A DNA stretch of 7,953 bases from Clostridiales bacterium (GTDB lineage Bacteria; Bacillota; Clostridia; Peptostreptococcales; Natronincolaceae), in NCBI GenBank assembly GCA_012800145.1, contig JAAZJW010000279.1, positions 1-7,953 on the forward strand. The letters run 5' to 3'. Each line of letters starts with the position of its first letter. Positions within the stretch are counted from its first letter, which is position 1. This document shows positions 5,308 to 7,953 of the stretch, piece by piece. Made by a program: the position numbers and the translations under genes. The notes below the pieces were generated by a model. That model searched no databases. It saw nothing but the letters and a program-made list of their open reading frames with translations, and was not told the DNA's origin.

Positions 5308-7155
5308 ATGGGAAAGGTTATAGGGATAGATTTAGGGACTACAAATTCATGTGTTGCGGTATTAGAAGGCGGAGAGCCGATTGTTATTACTAACAGCGAG
5401 GGTAACAGGATAACCCCATCTGTGGTGGCGTTTGGCAAGGATGGGGAAAGGATTGTAGGGGAACCTGCAAAAAGGCAGGCTGTGGTAAATCCTGATAAAA
5501 CGATTATGTCGATTAAAACACGGATGGGTTCGGATTACAGGATAGATATCGACGGGAAAAGGTATACACCCCAGGATATCTCCGCAATGGTCCTCCAAAA
5601 ATTAAAAACAGATGCGGAGGCTTATTTGGGAGAAACTGTAACAGACGCGGTGATTACCGTTCCTGCTTATTTTACGGATAGCCAAAGACAGGCAACCCAG
5701 GATGAAGGAAAAATTGCGGGATTAAATGTACAAAGGATTATAAATGAACCGACAGCCGCTTCTCTGGCTTATGGATTGGACAAAGTGGAGGAGCAACAAA
5801 AAATATTAGTATATGATTTAGGTGGAGGAACTTTCGATGTATCCATACTAGACCTTGGAGACGGTGTGTTCGAGGTATTATCGACCAATGGGAATAACCA
5901 TTTAGGCGGGGACGATTTTGATAAAGAAATAATAGATTATGTTGCTGAGGAATTCAAAAGAAAAGAGGGCGTAGATCTGAGAGAGGATAGTATGTCTCTG
6001 CAAAGATTGGATGAAGCGGTGGAACAAGCGAAAAAAGAGCTCTCAAGTACTATGACTACGAACATTAATTTGCCATTCATCACTGCAACCAGTACGGGAC
6101 CGAAGCATTTAAATATGGATCTGACCAGAGCAAAATTTGAGGAACTTATTTCACATTTGATAGAAAAGACCAAAAATCCCATACAGACAGCCATGAGTGA
6201 TGCGGGTTTATCCTCCGATGATATAGATAAGGTAATTTTAGTCGGCGGTTCGACCAGGATTCCGGCGGTACAACAGCTTGTAAAAGATATTACGGGAAAG
6301 GATCCACATAAGGGGATTAATCCTGATGAATGTGTTGCATTGGGTGCAGCTATTCAGGCAGGTGTGCTTACGGGAGAGGTCAGAGACGTACTTTTGTTGG
6401 ATGTAACCCCGTTATCATTGGGTATTGAAACATTGGGTGGGGTATCTACCAGATTGATAGAAAGAAATACAACGATACCTACAAGAAAAAGCCAAATTTT
6501 TTCTACTGCTGAAGATAATCAACCCGCGGTTGATATCCATGTGTTGCAGGGGGAAAGACAAATGGCAATCGACAATGTAACATTAGGAAGATTTAAACTG
6601 GATGGCATAGCACCTGCACCAAGGGGCATTCCTCAGATTGAGGTTGCCTTTGATATTGATGCCAACGGTATTGTAAACGTTTCTGCTAAAGATTTGGGAA
6701 CAGGCAAAGAACAAAAAATAACAATAACAGCATCGACCAATCTAAGCGATGAAGAGATTGAAAGAAAAATTAAAGAAGCAGAGCAATTTGCAGAAGAGGA
6801 CAGAAAACGCAGAGAGGCGATAGAAACAAAAAATCGGGCGGATAGTTTGATATATCAATCAGAAAAAACATTAAAAGAAATGGAAGGTAAGATAAGTCCT
6901 GAAGAAGAAGCAAAGGTAAAAACAGAAATAGAAAAGTTGAAAAAGGCAGTAGAAAGTGATAATGTAGAAAATATAAAGAAATCAATTGAAGACCTTAATG
7001 CTGCATTTGCACCAATAACACAAAAAATGTATGAGCAATCAGCACAGGCGCAACAGACCGGGGGGGAAACACAGGATGGTAGTGATGAACACAAAGAAAA
7101 TGTAGTAGATGCGGAATATGAGGTTGTAGATGATGATGAACCCGCGGAGGGTTAA
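5308..7155 (+). CDS. dnaK: DnaK, Hsp70 molecular chaperone
   Basis: ATP-dependent Hsp70 that binds exposed hydrophobic segments of unfolded proteins; it works with DnaJ and GrpE. The 615-residue protein is complete. The nucleotide-binding domain (about 1-360) shows IDLGTTNS (7-14), DLGGGTFD (170-177) and LVGGSTRIPAV (311-321). The interdomain linker is VLLLDV (361-366). The beta substrate-binding domain follows to about 480 and includes GERQMAIDN; a charged helical lid follows to about 575, then a Gln/Gly/acidic tail ending DAEYEVVDDDEPAEG. Between the TIMSIK segment and YTPQDISA it is about 25 residues shorter than E. coli DnaK, a known mark of Gram-positive DnaK. A strong AGGAGG (5292-5297) lies 10 bases before the ATG, the best Shine-Dalgarno in the window, consistent with high expression. 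No anomaly is seen. Confidence 0.99.
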   Translation: MGKVIGIDLGTTNSCVAVLEGGEPIVITNSEGNRITPSVVAFGKDGERIVGEPAKRQAVVNPDKTIMSIKTRMGSDYRIDIDGKRYTPQDISAMVLQKLKTDAEAYLGETVTDAVITVPAYFTDSQRQATQDEGKIAGLNVQRIINEPTAASLAYGLDKVEEQQKILVYDLGGGTFDVSILDLGDGVFEVLSTNGNNHLGGDDFDKEIIDYVAEEFKRKEGVDLREDSMSLQRLDEAVEQAKKELSSTMTTNINLPFITATSTGPKHLNMDLTRAKFEELISHLIEKTKNPIQTAMSDAGLSSDDIDKVILVGGSTRIPAVQQLVKDITGKDPHKGINPDECVALGAAIQAGVLTGEVRDVLLLDVTPLSLGIETLGGVSTRLIERNTTIPTRKSQIFSTAEDNQPAVDIHVLQGERQMAIDNVTLGRFKLDGIAPAPRGIPQIEVAFDIDANGIVNVSAKDLGTGKEQKITITASTNLSDEEIERKIKEAEQFAEEDRKRREAIETKNRADSLIYQSEKTLKEMEGKISPEEEAKVKTEIEKLKKAVESDNVENIKKSIEDLNAAFAPITQKMYEQSAQAQQTGGETQDGSDEHKENVVDAEYEVVDDDEPAEG

Positions 7156-7177
7156 AACTGATAACAATTTACTGATA

Positions 7178-7199
7178 GAGGACACCTTAAGGTGTCCTC
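7178..7199 (+). promoter_or_regulatory. Perfect intercistronic palindrome between dnaK and dnaJ
   Basis: GAGGACACCTT (7178-7188) is followed directly by its exact reverse complement (7189-7199), giving a 9-bp GC-rich stem with a TTAA tetraloop in RNA. It starts 23 bases after the dnaK stop. The following bases are AAAATTAATAAAAATAG, not a T-tract, and the upstream side offers no T-tract for the other strand, so a canonical intrinsic terminator is not supported. A role as a 3' stabiliser for dnaK mRNA, a partial attenuator or a processing site before dnaJ is inferred from position. Confidence 0.75.
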
Positions 7200-7261
7200 A
7201 AAATTAATAAAAATAGACAAATACTTGGACCCGGGATCTGACTTATATGTTTATATTTAGC

Positions 7262-7270
7262 AAGGTGGTG
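7262..7270 (+). promoter_or_regulatory. Ribosome binding site of dnaJ
   Basis: AAGGTGGTG lies 5 bases before the GTG at 7276 (AAGGTGG 7 bases before it) and matches AGGAGGTG well. It supports the GTG as the true start; the first ATG in the frame is codon 30, inside the J domain. Confidence 0.85.
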
Positions 7271-7275
7271 AAACA

Positions 7276-7953
7276 GTGGGCAAACGTGACTATTACGATG
7301 TTTTAGGTGTCAGTAGGGATGCAGGGGAACAAGACATAAAAAGGGCTTATCGCAAACTGGCCATGAAATACCATCCGGATAGAAATCCGGACGATAAGGA
7401 AGCGGAAGAAAAATTCAAAGAAGTAAATGAGGCCTATGAAATACTGAGCTCATCGGAGAAAAGACGAAGATATGATCAGTTTGGTCATGCAGGAGTGAGC
7501 GCAAATGGTGCCGGGGGTTTTGAAGGTTTTGGCGGGTTTGGTGGTTTTGGTGGCTTTGATGGTATGTTCGGTGATATATTTGATATGTTTGGCGGTGGAT
7601 TTACATCGTCCAGGAGGAGTAGGGGACCACAAAAAGGTGCGGATTTACAGTACGGAATAACAATCACATTTGAGGAAGCGGCTTTTGGAACAGATAAAGA
7701 GATTGAATTTTACAGGAATGATACTTGCAATGTTTGTGAGGGTACAGGTGCAAAGCCCGGGACATCCACCAGCGTATGTGATAAATGTAATGGAACGGGG
7801 GAAATGCAAACCGTTACGAGGACCCCATTGGGCCAGATGATCAGAACAAGCGTATGTAACCAGTGCAGGGGGGAAGGTACGGTTATAGAAACCCCATGTA
7901 ACAAGTGTGGTGGCAAGGGTAGAATTAAGAGACAAAGAAAACTTAAAGTAAAA
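7276..7953 (+). CDS. dnaJ: DnaJ, Hsp40 cochaperone, 3'-truncated by the window edge
   Basis: Type I Hsp40 that delivers clients to DnaK and stimulates its ATPase. 226 codons are visible with no stop; the full protein is usually about 370-385 residues, so roughly the C-terminal 40% is missing. The J domain (about 4-70) begins RDYYDVLGV and has the catalytic HPD at 33-35. The Gly/Phe-rich region (about 78-110) contains GFGGFGGFGGF and MFGDIFDMFGGG. The zinc-binding domain has four CxxCxGxG repeats: CNVCEGTG (151-158), CDKCNGTG (168-175), CNQCRGEG (194-201) and CNKCGGKG (208-215). The first beta client-binding domain is split around it, as usual. The start is GTG, preceded by a good Shine-Dalgarno. 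It follows dnaK by 120 bases, separated by the palindrome, with no convincing promoter of its own. Confidence 0.97.
   Translation, partial: MGKRDYYDVLGVSRDAGEQDIKRAYRKLAMKYHPDRNPDDKEAEEKFKEVNEAYEILSSSEKRRRYDQFGHAGVSANGAGGFEGFGGFGGFGGFDGMFGDIFDMFGGGFTSSRRSRGPQKGADLQYGITITFEEAAFGTDKEIEFYRNDTCNVCEGTGAKPGTSTSVCDKCNGTGEMQTVTRTPLGQMIRTSVCNQCRGEGTVIETPCNKCGGKGRIKRQRKLKVK

Noticed and set aside
7214..7257. Possible separate promoter for dnaJ (TAGACA or TTGGAC with TATGTT/TATATT)
   Set aside because: No pair has both acceptable hexamers and a 16-18 base spacer; the available spacers are 13, 15, 21 or more.
7450..7935. Several overlapping reverse-strand open frames across dnaJ
   Set aside because: They are antisense shadows of the Gly/Phe-rich and zinc-finger coding sequence; the forward frame encodes an unmistakable DnaJ.
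1..7953. A novel multi-gene system, CRISPR array, tRNA or rRNA
   Set aside because: All coding space is taken by six well-known conserved genes; no regularly spaced repeats, tRNA-like folds or rRNA segments were seen.

Overview
The window is a stretch of the chromosome of a low-GC Gram-positive bacterium, most likely an anaerobe of the class Clostridia. Three things point there. The gene order lepA, hemW, hrcA, grpE, dnaK, dnaJ is the classical Firmicutes class I heat-shock locus. DnaK lacks the block of about 25 residues that Gram-negative DnaK carries in its ATPase domain. The start sites use GGTG/GAGG-type Shine-Dalgarno sequences with AT-rich codon usage. Genus cannot be fixed from the sequence alone. 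All genes are on the + strand.

Layout: 1-1764 is the translation GTPase lepA, missing only its first few codons. 1765-2112 is a gene-free gap rich in inverted repeats and related GGGGCAGACC-type blocks, including a long MITE-like palindrome with a CATTCTGAG...GCGAAGAATCTC core. 2113-3252 is hemW, a radical-SAM heme chaperone. 3253-3424 holds the heat-shock control region: a -35/-10 region and a perfect CIRCE operator. 3425-4453 is hrcA, the repressor that binds CIRCE. 4454-4589 holds two stem-loops that may belong to a ~98-bp insertion flanked by a 6-bp direct repeat. 4590-5261 is grpE and 5308-7155 is dnaK. 7178-7199 is a perfect palindrome between dnaK and dnaJ. 7276 to the end is dnaJ with a GTG start, running off the window.

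How it works together: HrcA represses the operon through CIRCE, so its own gene and the DnaK/DnaJ/GrpE chaperone machine are made when HrcA is titrated or inactivated during heat stress. DnaJ delivers unfolded clients and stimulates ATP hydrolysis by DnaK; GrpE exchanges the nucleotide. The stem-loops downstream of hrcA and between dnaK and dnaJ sit where transcript processing or differential stability could set unequal amounts of regulator, DnaK and DnaJ. LepA and HemW are conserved neighbours, not known parts of the chaperone machine.

The protein-coding content is ordinary and highly conserved. I see no new defence, mobile or biosynthetic system. The items worth a second look are all non-coding: the repeat island upstream of hemW, the possible miniature insertion inside the heat-shock operon, and the intercistronic palindrome.
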